From positions 1 through 64,000 of the forward strand of contig NW_026942876.1 of the NCBI RefSeq assembly GCF_024139115.2: a stretch of 64,000 nt of DNA, written 5' to 3'. Source of the DNA: Armigeres subalbatus (taxonomy: Eukaryota; Arthropoda; Insecta; Diptera; Culicidae). Position 1 is the first letter of the stretch, and the number at the start of each line of letters is the position of its first letter. Position numbers and translations under genes: made by a program. The notes under the pieces are model-generated. The model ran no database searches. It saw only the letters and a list, made by a program, of their open reading frames with translations, and had not been told where the DNA came from. Below are positions 34,201 through 44,944 of the stretch, piece by piece.

Positions 34201-35135
34201 TTTTTTTTTCTTCCTAAACAATGGAGGGGGAATCTGCTCAACAGACATCCTGGGTTGACCAGGAAGTGCGGGGTTAGGGATCACCGAGGGAGGCAGGACT
34301 ACATCCCCGACCCGCTAAACCGTTTCCATTGCCGCCAAGCCCATAGTCCCTTCGGTACAACCAGAAAGTAATGCTTCAAAGGGGGGCCAGTGCACAACGC
34401 ACCCTCGAGGTTAGCTGCGTGTCCTTGCAGCACCGAACATCGTAACTCGCTTTTTAGAAGAACACCATGGTATCGTGCCAGCGCGTTGCCGGCTTTCCAG
34501 GTGGCCTTACCACGCCCTATGTCCTCGGAAGGTGGGAAGGGTCGACTTCGCGCCTGCTTCCCTCTGCACGACTGGTATCAAGAATGATGATGCCGCGTGC
34601 ACCCAAAATGACCTTTCTGCGATAGGGCCTATTCGCCCAGCACACAGAGGGACTTGCCGACGCGAGGCCTACGCCTGCCCCAGCCTTGACGAGGACCCTT
34701 CCGTCCTCGGGCTCGGAACCCGCCCGGTTGACCGACGCCGCGAAAGCGACGATACCATGTTGTTCTTCGCACGGCCACTTGTTCGATAAAAGGATCGAGT
34801 TCGACCACAGGGCACCGGTATGACCCATGAAGCCGACTCCGAACCCTTGGACCACCTCTTATTTGCGCCTGAACTAGCCATCCCTCGAGTCCACGCGCCA
34901 CCTTCTGTGTAGCTCCGAGACGATTTGGACGATAGCCGATAAAACGGCGTTCCAGCCAACTTCATCTTTACACATCCTCCGAACTAGGTTGTCCGGGGTA
35001 GTGTCCAGACCGCATGTGGCAAGCATGTGGTCACGCATTGTGCGAAAACGCGGGCACACGAACAACACGTGTTCCGCCGTTTCCTCTAAACCAACGCACA
35101 CCGGACACTCGGGCGAGGCCGAGTGTCCGAACCTG
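34201..35135 (-). pseudogene. 5'-truncated LINE tail (LOA/R1-like)
   Basis: On the minus strand, 35135-34877 encodes the C-terminal zinc-finger end of a non-LTR reverse transcriptase. FGHSASPECPVC is followed by GLEETAEHVLFVCPRFR, giving a Cys-x2-Cys-x~10-His-x4-Cys pattern, and the frame ends VDSRDG. A GC-rich 3' UTR of about 650 bp follows, down to a poly(A) run at 34201-34210. The Cys/His arrangement is typical of the LOA, R1 and related clades. The catalytic domain is absent. Confidence 0.75.
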
Positions 35136-35564
35136 ACTGAAGGTTGACTTAACAAATATTTGTTATCATGACAAACAGTGTACTTAGGGCTTTATACTTT
35201 TGTATCAACTATGCTGACAGATGGTTTATTATGCGGCTCATTGAAAGAGGAATATGGATGCATAAAAAAATTCAGTTAAGTTAAGTACTGCGTTCCGACG
35301 CACATAGGGGTATTTTGCCAATCTAGTCGGAATAAACTATTTTATTTGTTGAAACCACTCAAATTACTTTGTTTTTTTTTGGTTATTGTGATATAAAAAC
35401 AGTTTTAAGGACGTCGTCGCGACGTCACGAATAAATGAGATGAAATCTCTTCAATCGATTTGACAGGTAGTAGTTGGTTAGTCGATTTTGAAATTATTTT
35501 AATTTTTTTAAATTTAATCAATTTAAATTTAACTCGGCAGACGTTGTCCTGCACAATAGGCGTC

Positions 35565-36092
35565 CTTAAGGACAAGCATCTCGGAATCCAAAACAAAATT
35601 CATTCGAGTTTTCAAGAGCACACCACTCAATATGAAAGCATCGCACAACTGACGCAGCAAAGCTGAAATAAAAAAACAAAAGTTGTCCCTGCATCCGTAC
35701 CCGGGCAGAAGCCATGAACAGAATAACAAAACATGGACAGACAACGGAATAACAAATGGACTTGATTGATATAAGAGATAAAGAACAGGCAACAATATCA
35801 AAAATTTGCACCGAAATATCATTTAAATATCAAGACATACTATGGATAAGAACATGATATTGATCCCTTATTACAAATAGCATAACTTGATGTTCTCATG
35901 AAATTTTATATTTTGCACTATTGATATTTTCGTCTGATCTTTTATCTCTTATATCAATCATGTCCATATCTCATTTTGCTATATTATCAACATTTGATAT
36001 TATTGATTTATTTTCGTCTACTCGGGTATTGAGTGGTGTGCCAATGAAAACGTGAGTGAATTTTGTTTTGGTTTCTGTGATGCTTGTCCTTA
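35565..36092. mobile_element. Inverted-repeat element
   Basis: The left arm at about 35567-35640 (AAGGACAAGCATCTCGGAAT, CACACCACTCAATA) and the right arm at about 36029-36092 (TATTGAGTGGTGTGCC, GTGATGCTTGTCCTTA) are reverse complements at roughly 80-85%. The interior contains another repeat (35755-35850) that recurs inverted at 36445-36530. The structure is nested and non-coding. Confidence 0.65.
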
Positions 36093-36444
36093 ACTATACC
36101 ATGAGCGTACCTATGAGAAATGCTCACACGAATCTTAATTTTAGTTTTTCACGACTTTCGCATGAGGAAATATCATTTTTATATATACAGATTTCCATTA
36201 ACTATGACGAAGAAATATGTTACACGAAATCGGTGTAATTTTTCAACTTTATTTTTCAAGTACGGTTTCTTCCGCTGCTGATAAATAATGCGTTTGCATA
36301 AGTGAAAAGCTTCCTAAATACAATTTCGTTTATAATTTTTTAATACGAAACCTGTTCAATTAATTACTTTTCCTATCCACGTGAAATCGAGATTTCCTGT
36401 AAACAAACCACTGCTAAACGTCAAAATATGTAGAAATTAGTTTG

Positions 36445-36530
36445 TTCTTAACCATAGCATATCTTGATATTTAAATGATATTTCGGTGCAAATTTGTTTC
36501 CAGTTCTTTTATCTCTTATATCAATCAAGC
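36445..36530. repeat. Inverted copy of the 35755-35850 segment
   Basis: ATCTTGATATTTAAATGATA, TTTCGGTGCAAATTTG and TTATCTCTTATATCAATCAA are the reverse complement of sequence at 35755-35850, with few differences. Together they form a long inverted repeat spanning about 600 bp. Confidence 0.75.
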
Positions 36531-36995
36531 CCATACAAAGCCGTAGTGTTGTTTTCCGCGCCCTTGGCGAAATTGTTTTGGGTGCCCCTCTCTTATTAAG
36601 GAAAATATATGCAATACATTCTTATTAAATTTTGAATAAAACTTAGAAGTAAGATTAAACAATTTTGTGGGTAAAATAGTAAGCAGTATTCTGCGGTTTG
36701 CCTCTGAAAAGTTATTAAGTTTGTGATATTTTTTACTATTTGCTAAATATTTAAATATGGCAAAGTATGTAAGGAACTTTGCAGAGTTGTGGGATCTTCG
36801 TACTATGTAATCTATGAAAACGTCCAGAACGTGCTAGAAAATTATTAAAAATGTGGAATGTTCAACTTGTGATTCATTCTAGTTTATACTGTCTATAAAT
36901 GCTGTTTTTTTGCACTCGATTGAAGGAACTGTGTACTTTGAAGTACTTCTCGTAGAAGGGGATTAATCGTGACAAATCCTTTACAAATTTCAGAA

Positions 36996-37070
36996 CTGTG
37001 TGGTCGTCTTCAGTGTCTCGTACTTGACTCGAATCGAGTCAAGTACGAGACACTGAAGACGACCACACAG
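36996..37070. repeat. Perfect 36-bp palindrome
   Basis: Left arm 36996-37031 starts CTGTGTGGTCGTCTTCAGTG and right arm 37035-37070 is its exact reverse complement. Only AAT separates them. No mismatches seen. Confidence 0.9.
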
Positions 37071-37894
37071 TTGTGGTCGAAATACGTATCTGCAAAGATA
37101 TCGAAATAATTGGTGGAATTAAATGGAGGTTACTTAACTCGTCTTAGATGGTTGAATACATTCCACTAAAAAGAGCTTAAAATATTTTTTTCTCAGTATT
37201 GCTGTTAATTGGCTTCATGTAAATTGTTCATTGTTCATAATTGGCTTCAAGTAAACAAGATTGTTCTGCATTTGTTCAAATAGTTTTTTGTGTGCCAAAA
37301 TAACGTCATCGTTGAATATTTTAGAACGCACACAATAAGTTCGTATGGAAATTGTTAATTCAAAACGCAAGAATCTTCTAATTTAAGCATGTCAATTGAA
37401 AGATAAGACTTTGTTTAATTGACCGGTTAAATTGAAAATTTGACTTTGATTGGAATTGAGGGTATCCAAAAAGGTATACATTTGGAGATCCAAAATATTT
37501 ATCAACCACCGATGCTCATTTCATATTTTCATTTCATAAATGAGATTCTATCTATGAAATGGTGTGATGTCCGCTAGTATCAAACGAGTGATTTAATAAA
37601 TATGAGTAGATATTGGTGAGCAACAATAGAAATAATTCGATCCGGAAGTCTCAGAGAAAAACTGAAATAGCGGTCAATTACAAAAAATATTCTCATCATA
37701 GACCATCGGACTTTGTAGTCGGTTCGTTATTAGTTGGCCCTGTGAGTAAGACCCAATAAAACTGTTTTGTTTCTCATACCGGAATTCTTGATTTCGGCGC
37801 CCCCTGAGGGCTGGGGCCCTTGGCGGGGGCCAACCCATCCAACCACACGCTACGGCGCTGAGCCTAAAGTAAGCTTTGCTATTCTGTTCTTGGC
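37071..37894. other. No gene seen; short GC-rich block
   Basis: AT-rich, except for a GC-rich stretch at about 37795-37860 (GCGCCCCCTGAGGGCTGGGG) of unknown origin. No supported gene. Confidence 0.4.
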
Positions 37895-37965
37895 TTCTGG
37901 ATGGACATAGATAGAAACGATATGCGGAGGTTCTACGCAACTGTCAATGGCGTATAAAATCCTGT
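37895..37965 (+). pseudogene. Short RTE LINE fragment
   Basis: Encodes MDIDRNDMRRFYATVNG, matching the MDRNDMWRFYAIVNG block of the RTE copy at about 6180-6225. Only about 70 bp remain. Confidence 0.6.
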
Positions 37966-37982
37966 CGCGTATCCTGTTTAAC

Positions 37983-38200
37983 GGGGAAGGGTCGTTTGGC
38001 CAAAACCCATTCGGCCGAAACCCATTTGGCCGAATGCCACTAGGCCGAAAGTAGTTTAGCCGAATATACCATTTGATTAAACAGACCATTAGGCCGAAAG
38101 TCATTTGGCCGAAAGGGTCGTTTGGCCGAAAGGTTCATTTGGCCGGAAGAGTCGTTAGGCCGAAAGGGTCGTTTGACCGAAAGGATCATTTGGCCGTACC
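37983..38200. mobile_element. Foldback-type end built of TTTGGCCGAAA units, copy 1
   Basis: Begins GGGGAAGGGTCGTTTGGCC, then an ordered series of ~17-bp units with conserved variants (ATGCCACTAGGCCGAAAG, then CCGAATATACCATTTG), then regular GGTCATTTGGCCGAAA units. The same order of variants is found, reversed, at the right end of 43546-44163, which shows a defined element terminus rather than a random microsatellite. Confidence 0.75.
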
Positions 38201-38350
38201 AGTGGGCTGGTCACTTAGTGCGACTGTCGGAAGAAAGAATAGCGAAAACAATATTTAACAGAGAACCAGAGAAAGGCCGGCTACTTCGTGGAAGGCCACG
38301 AACACGCTGCCTGCACGCAGTAGAATCGGACCTGGGGACCCTAAACCGTT
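38201..38350 (+). pseudogene. LINE C-terminal fragment
   Basis: Encodes GHLVRLSEERIAKTIFN, then RGRPRTRCLHAVESDLGTLN, the usual C-terminal end of an RTE-like reverse transcriptase (compare RMPDDR and GRPRTRW.D.VE.DL patterns). It directly follows the foldback repeat. Confidence 0.7.
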
Positions 38351-38665
38351 GATTCATGCGTCCCTCTACAACTCAGCACGCTTCGATTCTTATGTGCTAT
38401 GAGCTAACTTGGTAAGAGTCTCAGTAGCACATTTTTTTACGCATGAGAAAAAAGTAAATCTGCCAAAACGTTTGGGGAAACTGGAGAAACATCGCCCAAG
38501 ACCAACGATTATGGAGCTCTACAATATGCCAGGCATAGGTATATCGACACTGTAGTCAACCATGTATCCAGGTATCCTGGTAGGTGTATCAAGCTTATGA
38601 ATCAATAAATGTACAGATTCAGAATGAATTTACAACAATTTACAATTTACAAGAGGTGATACACC
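38351..38665. other. No gene seen
   Basis: LINE 3' flank and unique AT-rich DNA, no recognised feature. Confidence 0.4.
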
Positions 38666-38814
38666 GCCCAGTGAACACAAAATCGTATATGCTGCATTAT
38701 ACGATGCTAAAGTGGAGGCGATATATGTACGTATATATTGTATGGGGAAGTACCGATGTGGCCTCTACTTTAGCATCTTATGTGATATCATATACGATCT
38801 TGTGTTGACTGGGC
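38666..38814. mobile_element. MITE with ~50-bp inverted arms
   Basis: Left end GCCCAGTGAACACAAAATCG, right end near-complement GATCTTGTGTTGACTGGGC. Inner arms GATGCTAAAGTGGAGGC and GCCTCTACTTTAGCATC. About 149 bp; target duplication not clear. Confidence 0.75.
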
Positions 38815-39339
38815 GTGATGGCAGTAACTGGCCATGCTGGGTGAAATGAAATTATGATTACGAAGTATGGGAACTAACGGATCTGCATCTTAGACGAAAA
38901 GTAAAATAGGTCTACAAGATGACAACGTCCAAGGTCCAAGGCTTAACTAGAAATGAAGGGACGTCAGCAGGTAAAAGGTGTGTTGACTATCAGCAAACCT
39001 ATGCCGCTGTGGTGAGATATGCGACTATATAGTACTTGATGGTAGTAGCAACCATGCTGGATTTCCAAATTTTTGATGAATTTTGATGAATTATTATTTA
39101 TGAATTATTTTTGTTATTTATTGAATTTTCATTGAAAAAATGGATATTATGCTGGATCAGGAGCGTTATGTGAATAGTTAATACACCAACTTGGAATGAC
39201 CGATCGTAAGACCGTATCAACACAGTTTGATCCGAACCAACGACTAACAAAAGATATTTGTCCAAAATCAGTGAGAAATTCAACGTATGTAAGAAGTACT
39301 ATTCCGTGAGCTCATATGTATGTGGTTTGCAATTCCTTT
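38815..39339. other. No gene seen
   Basis: Unique sequence leading into the copia fragment. No motif recognised. Confidence 0.4.
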
Positions 39340-39720
39340 CACAAGGAACATTTAAAGCAAAATTTAAAGGATACAGTGGCGCGGATTGGGGCATCAACAT
39401 TGAAACAAGAAGCTCGGTAACTGAATTTGTCCATTCAAGAGGAGCAGTTGCTTGGAGTTGCAATCGACAGTCAACGGTTGCCTTATTCATTACGGAAGCT
39501 AAATGTACAGTACTCTCTTCTGTGGCACAAGTAGCGTTATGGTGGAGTGGAGGTCCTTCAGAACAGAGCTTCGTGGAATCGAAAACGCATTGCCAATGAA
39601 TTGTGACTACTGGAGTGCTATTCATCTGGCGGAAAAGGGCACGGGGTGCTGGATATGCCGCAAGAACGGAGCACTGTTGCATTGTGCTTCCATTTCATGC
39701 AAATCCAAATTCAGATGATC
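39340..39720 (+). pseudogene. Ty1/copia RNase H fragment
   Basis: Encodes KFKGYSGADWGINIETRSSV, then AVAWSCNRQSTVALFITEAK, matching the copia RNase H pattern GYSDADWG...S.TGY...G.V.W.S.RQ..VALST.EAEY. A frame change near 39540 follows, to a second piece with NALPMNCDYWSAIHLAEKG (compare CDN.SAI.LA.). No LTRs, integrase or reverse transcriptase are visible nearby. Confidence 0.78.
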
Positions 39721-40624
39721 AGCCTAGATGAATATTATAAATTTCCATATCATTTATGCTAATTGAGTCTAAAAGTTCAGATTACTAAACGTTATTCTTA
39801 CAGAACATTTTGTGACAGTTTAGTGACAATACAAGATACTAGCTAGAATAAAGCACAAAGTTTGTGAGCATTCAAAAGTTGTTAATACGGAACATATTTG
39901 ACTTTCTTCGTTCAAATTTTGTATTGAAGCTTAAAAAATGAAATAATGCTCAGCCACAAGGAATTTCAAACTTCACTTTACTGAGCGGCTTGAGCTTAAT
40001 TGATTCACTTTCGTTGGAAAGTACATCTCCTGGACAAACAAATGGAGGAATGTACTTCAATCGGTCCTTTTTCAGTTTGAGGAAAGTTTCCGCAGATGTG
40101 GATATGAACCATGGTGAAGTCGGAGGAATGCTAATTTAGGAATATCAGTTTTACAAAGTAGGCGATCATCCCAATGTTTTTTTACAAGAGATATTTTAGT
40201 TACAAGATAAAGATTAACACTTCGGTTCCCTTTGTTCTGCTGTCCGAAACATGTGAAACAACCAAGGGGCAACCAACTCTAAACTTTGAGAAAATATTAC
40301 TCATAGTCCCGCGATAGTATTTCGTGGTCTTTCTAGTATCCATGATTTTCGTCAAACAACGATACGGTTGCTAGTTCGGTTGTTATGGCGTTTGTCGGTT
40401 AGTTAATGAAACACAGTGCTCCCCCGTTTTGAAAACATCTTTTTCCACCTCCTACAGATGCTAGAAAACATACAAATCGCATTTAATATTTCTAATGCTA
40501 TAAAACCAAAACAGGAGCCCCAAAGATTGTTCCGAAAGTATTGGTTATATAAATACTTGTTCCTGTTACAACATACCTGTTTAGAAATTTAAAAGAGACT
40601 GAAATTAATGTGTTGCATAAAACG
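39721..40624. other. No gene seen
   Basis: AT-rich spacer with no recognised feature. Confidence 0.4.
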
Positions 40625-40632
40625 AGGTGGAC

Positions 40633-40828
40633 TATAGATAGTGGAATATATAGATGAGCGAAGATAAATCCTCTGTCTCCAAACGAACTGTCAAACGTGT
40701 CTCCAAACGAGCATGACGTCACGATTTCAATGGAAACGTTAAGGGCTGTGACGTCATATGCGCGTGTGCACGGGCAAAAAAAATGACTCAGCCATGCTTT
40801 CGCTCATCTATAGATTCTACTATCTATA
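40633..40828. mobile_element. MITE with 8-bp target duplication (hAT-like)
   Basis: A 196-bp element starting TATAGATAGTGGAATATATA and ending in its near-complement, with GATGAGCGAA / TTTCGCTCATC inner ends. It is flanked by the exact 8-bp repeat AGGTGGAC at 40625-40632 and 40829-40836. Two TGACGTCA-like motifs (CATGACGTCACG and TGTGACGTCATA) sit inside; these are CRE-like. Confidence 0.85.
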
Positions 40829-40836
40829 AGGTGGAC

Positions 40837-43281
40837 TGTATTTACTGGGTGGCGTCGTTTATGCTTTCCCAACCAGGGCTCTTCGATCAATTTGTCGTGG
40901 ATACGACGTAGGTTTTTGCTAGTATTTGTTAGTATTTCTGGATACTGTCGAAAGTTTAGAGTTAGTTGCCCCTTGGAAACAACTGTCAAATTGTATGTAT
41001 TTTTCCTTCATTGACATCATCATCATCAAAGGGCTTTATTTTTACTTCCGAGAAGAGATAAAACGGAAAAGTTCCCTTATATTCATTAAATCATTGAAAT
41101 ATGGTAACTCACCATGAGACAAATGTACCGTTCCGAGAGTATGCTCGATGAATTGTCCAGTAATAATTAAATCTCTTCTTAAATTCAAACAGATTAGTGT
41201 TTTCAAGACAGTTTCGAAATCTTCACCAATATCAGTGATTTTACCAAACAGGGATCCATTCTAACGCAAACAGACAATGCTACCCAAAAGTAGGAGCACC
41301 AGCTCGTGGAACCGCTTAATTGCGTTATTCCGTATTACCTATTGCATCCACGGCCCATCCACGCTAGCTCCGATAATAAACCGCGAATGAGCACCATTTC
41401 ACGGTTAACCGCCTACGGGTGTGGAATAATTCAAACATCTCAGAGGTGTGAGAGCAATCATCGTACTAAAGCCGATCGTACTTCATCGAAGGCATGGTTA
41501 ATGCTCGCCGGTCGAACCACGCGGAGTTCCCCCTGAAAAATGCGCCAGATTGTTGGAACCGAAGCGTTAAGTTATTCCCGAACGTATTCCGGATACATCC
41601 AACTTTGCGGCTACCGTGCCGACGGTAGGTATCTGCTCCCATTGCCAATTGAACCGATGTGGTAGCCCATGAACAATGGCCGTCTAATTTATCATTTGAA
41701 CTGGATTGTCAGAATAAAAAGCGGAAATTAAGTTCGTTCGATGAAACTAGTTGGCTGAAAGCTGGAAACCCGTCCCATGAGGCGGGGCATGCCGCGTTCT
41801 GGTATGGTGTGGCCTTGAAGTTGATTTCTTCCCCCCCTCCCCTAGTTCCAAACTCTCGAAAGGTTCATATAATTCTATACCTCTATACCGTTCATCGATG
41901 TAGAGTAAGGTGCACAAACGTTCACAGAATGTAAATTAAATTTCACCTCCCGTTTGAATTGCGCGCCTTGGCATTATGGGCAAATGCGATGGAATAGTTT
42001 AAGAGAAATCAAGGCTCAATCAGCAATATGTGTTGATGAATATTACACATTTTGTTTGAAGTAGTAAAATCTCAAGAACATATCATAAAAATTGTCATAA
42101 AAAAATCTGGTGAAATAAAAAAGTTGTCAAACTATTGAAATTAATATTCTTCATAAATCAAAAGGTTGAATAAAATAATTACAAGTACGGCACACTTGTC
42201 ATACATATTCGATTTTGAACCATTTCGTGTTTGTATTTAGACAGTGTAAGTTTTGGTCTCAACTTTATTTTTCCGCTCCATAGTGCTTCATCACCAATGT
42301 TTGCCGTTTATGACAGATTGCTCCCGCTTTTCTGCACACCTGAATACGGCAGCAAATACCTATTCCAGAGCTGGCAATCCAACTGAAACAATTTGCGTTG
42401 TTTATGGGTATGTATAATTTGCAACCGAACAGTTAGCAACCGATTTCGAGTAATAAAAGTTAACATATGTAAGTACTTGTACAGGTCTGAGGGGGCGACT
42501 GGTATGGGAACGACTCCAGGGAATGTGTTCGATATATGTTGCGCTATTATTCGTCATTTGAATAAGTTTAATTGTTTCCGTCTTCGACGTTGCCCTCGTC
42601 GTCACGATTAATGCAGACAACCCTTATCCAGTAGGGTTGGGGTTGGTCCCCGCGTGCACTTAGTCATACATATTATTCGATACTGGCATTGACTGATATG
42701 GTAATTAAGCGCATTTTCTGATTGACAACGTTGCAAATCAACGCCCTAGTGAGAATAGGCCTGGGAGAAAAAAACAACCAGCACATGCATATAGGCATCC
42801 ACCCGAACGCCCTTTGGATTAGATAAGCTTGCTGAACCGGTTTCGGTTGTTTGTTGCGGTTTACGGTCAACTTGTTTATTATTTTTTCCCACACCAATTG
42901 CGACCTAATAGTTCCAAGATTTATGGGGAACGAATCACCTTAATTTTATTGGCCTTTCTATTACTTTCGTTTTTCTTGTAGTACAAGTTGTGATTTGATT
43001 GCTCTGGATAAAATTTTGCCCTTCTCTGAAACGTCAATTAAATATAGCAAGAGTTGAAGCCCTCTCCACTCGTCGAACAAAAAGTGATGCACAATTCGAT
43101 TCGTCTGTTTGAATCACTGTATGCATTGCCGTAGCTTGCGTATGTTGGTTCCAAATCAAGAAATGGTAAATACTACAATTTCGATCAATTAATTACAAAC
43201 CACTACAATGCCTAACAAATAGTTTGGGTAATCTAGAGCAAGCAAAGAACACATCTTTATTTCTAAATCAACATGTCAAAT
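40837..43281. other. Longest mostly unique, gene-free stretch
   Basis: No supported gene. 41280-41900 is less AT-rich than its surroundings, with 60-91-aa frames lacking domains. 42390-42620 likewise. It also has a short CAT repeat near 41023-41036. Confidence 0.4.
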
Positions 43282-43433
43282 CTAGACCAACATTTAAAAA
43301 TGTTGTAACAGCCATTTTTTTTTCTTTCAGGTTCCTCGTCTGCACACGTAGCCACATACAATACACATACATTAGACAAATATCTCGAAGGAATAAATTT
43401 CGGCTGTTACGCCCTTTCCAAATGTTGGTCTAG
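43282..43433. mobile_element. Hairpin MITE family Z, copy 1
   Basis: Starts CTAGACCAACATTTAAAAAT and ends CCAAATGTTGGTCTAG. Arms include GTAACAGCC / GGCTGTTAC. Same family as the better-preserved copy at 60745-60884. Confidence 0.75.
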
Positions 43434-43545
43434 TGTTGGTCTGACTGACAATCTAAAAGCTTATATTGCCTATTTTGAATTAGTTCCATGTTTCGCCACC
43501 ATTATGGTCACAGAGGGACTTCCGGAACCGTACTGTTCTACAACC

Positions 43546-44163
43546 ATTAGGACACCACTAGGTCGAACAAACCATTAGGCCGAAACCCATCTGGCCGAAA
43601 GGGTCATTTGGCCGAACGGGTCATTTGGCTGTAAGGGTCGTTTGGCCGAAAGGGTCATTAGACCGAAAGGGTCATTTGGCCGAAAGGGTCGTTTAGCCGA
43701 AAAGGTCATTTGGCCGAAAGGGTTATTTGGCCGAAAGGGGCATTTGGCCGAATAGGACATTTGGCCGAAAAGGTCATTTGAAAAGTGAGAAATTAAGAAT
43801 GAGAAGAGTGACGTCTCACTTCTTACTCTTCCTTTTTCTCTGTTAAAAGTGAGAAACGCGAAATGAGTAGTGAGGCTTTTCACTACCCATTTGTTCAATC
43901 AAATGTCCCTTTCGGCCTAATGATCCTTTCGACTTAATGACCCTTTCGGCCAAATAAGCATTTCTGTCAAACGACCCTTTCAGCCATACGACCCTTTCGG
44001 CCAAATGACCCTTTCAGCCTAATGACCCTTTCGGCCAAATGACCTTTTCGGCCAAAAGACCCATTGGACCAAATGGTATATTCGGCCAAACAACTTTTGG
44101 CCTAGTGGCATTCGTCCAAATGGCTTTTGGCAGAATGGGTTTCGGCCAAACGACCCTTCCCCC
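43546..44163. mobile_element. Foldback element with tandem-repeat arms
   Basis: The left arm (43546-43785) is a run of GGTCATTTGGCCGAAAG units. The right arm (about 43906-44163) is the same unit reversed (CCCTTTCGGCCAAATGA) and ends in the defined terminus CGGCCAAACGACCCTTCCCC. The centre (43786-43905) carries its own GTGAGAA / TTCTCAC hairpins. Long inverted arms made of subrepeats are the hallmark of foldback transposons. The open frame on the minus strand (FGQMTFSAKRPFRPNDP repeats) is a by-product of the 17-bp unit. Confidence 0.78.
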
Positions 44164-44306
44164 TCATACAATAGTTCAGGCTTGTACCACCTACGAATGT
44201 GTGCGAATTGCTCAATGCGAATGCTAACGTTAATGCTATTTGAAATGAATTTTGATAGTTTTGTTTAGAGAAAACTCCATGTAGTTGGAAAAGACATCAT
44301 TGAAGC

Positions 44307-44359
44307 TCGAGACGAGCAAGCCTCGGGCTGAAATCTCGGAAATAGAGAATGAAAAAAAA
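44307..44359 (+). mobile_element. Tiny hairpin retroposon, copy 2
   Basis: TCGAGACGAGCAAGCCTCGG, then GCTGAAATCTCGGAAATAG and an A-rich tail. Flanked by 11-bp repeats ATCATTGAAGC (44296-44306) and ATCATTGGAGC (44360-44370), one mismatch. Same family as 29814-29870. Confidence 0.75.
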
Positions 44360-44558
44360 ATCATTGGAGCCAGCGGCGAGATCAATCGTGAAAAAAACAA
44401 AGTGAAGCCGTTGAATAATCGATGAGCAGTGATTAATAATTTGAATTTGTCCATTTTCATCGAACTTATATGAATAAAAATCATAAAACGAGGAAGCTTT
44501 TACATCAGAGATTCTCGTAAACTAAATACCAGTTTTGTTAAAATGGTTATCAGGTTAT

Positions 44559-44693
44559 TTTGACTTTGGCTTTCTCAGTCTAATTTAATTTAGACGGATA
44601 CTTTGGCATAGTCCGACGTTTCGGTCCCGTTGGGCTATGCCAAACTAGCTGTCTTAATTTAATTAGACTGAGAAAGACAAAGTCGAAATATCC
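44559..44693. mobile_element. Hairpin MITE-like inverted repeat
   Basis: GACTTTGGCTTTCTCAGTCT and AGACTGAGAAAGACAAAGTC form the outer arms. Inner arms are TTTGGCATAG and CTATGCCAAA around CGACGTTTCGGTCCCG. About 135 bp. Confidence 0.75.
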
Positions 44694-44944
44694 ATTCTAC
44701 CAGTCGCAATCTCCTATAATCGTTATCAGGGCAATAACTGATTGTAGGAGAATGTTCTTGAGCAGTGTTGAGGAATGTCTCAATAATGCCATGAGATTGC
44801 TATTGTTAATTAGCTAAAATATTTTTTCCAAACATTATTTACAGTTCGAGATTTTTTATTAGCATGCGATGCTTGAAGGATACTATAACATTTTCTAACA
44901 GATCATTGTTTCAAATACGACATGCGACATGTCACGGAATGTCA

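Noticed and set aside
43575..43898. 107-aa minus-strand frame with FRPNDPFGQMT repeats
   Set aside because: It is a by-product of the 17-bp TTTGGCCGAAA unit within a foldback element.
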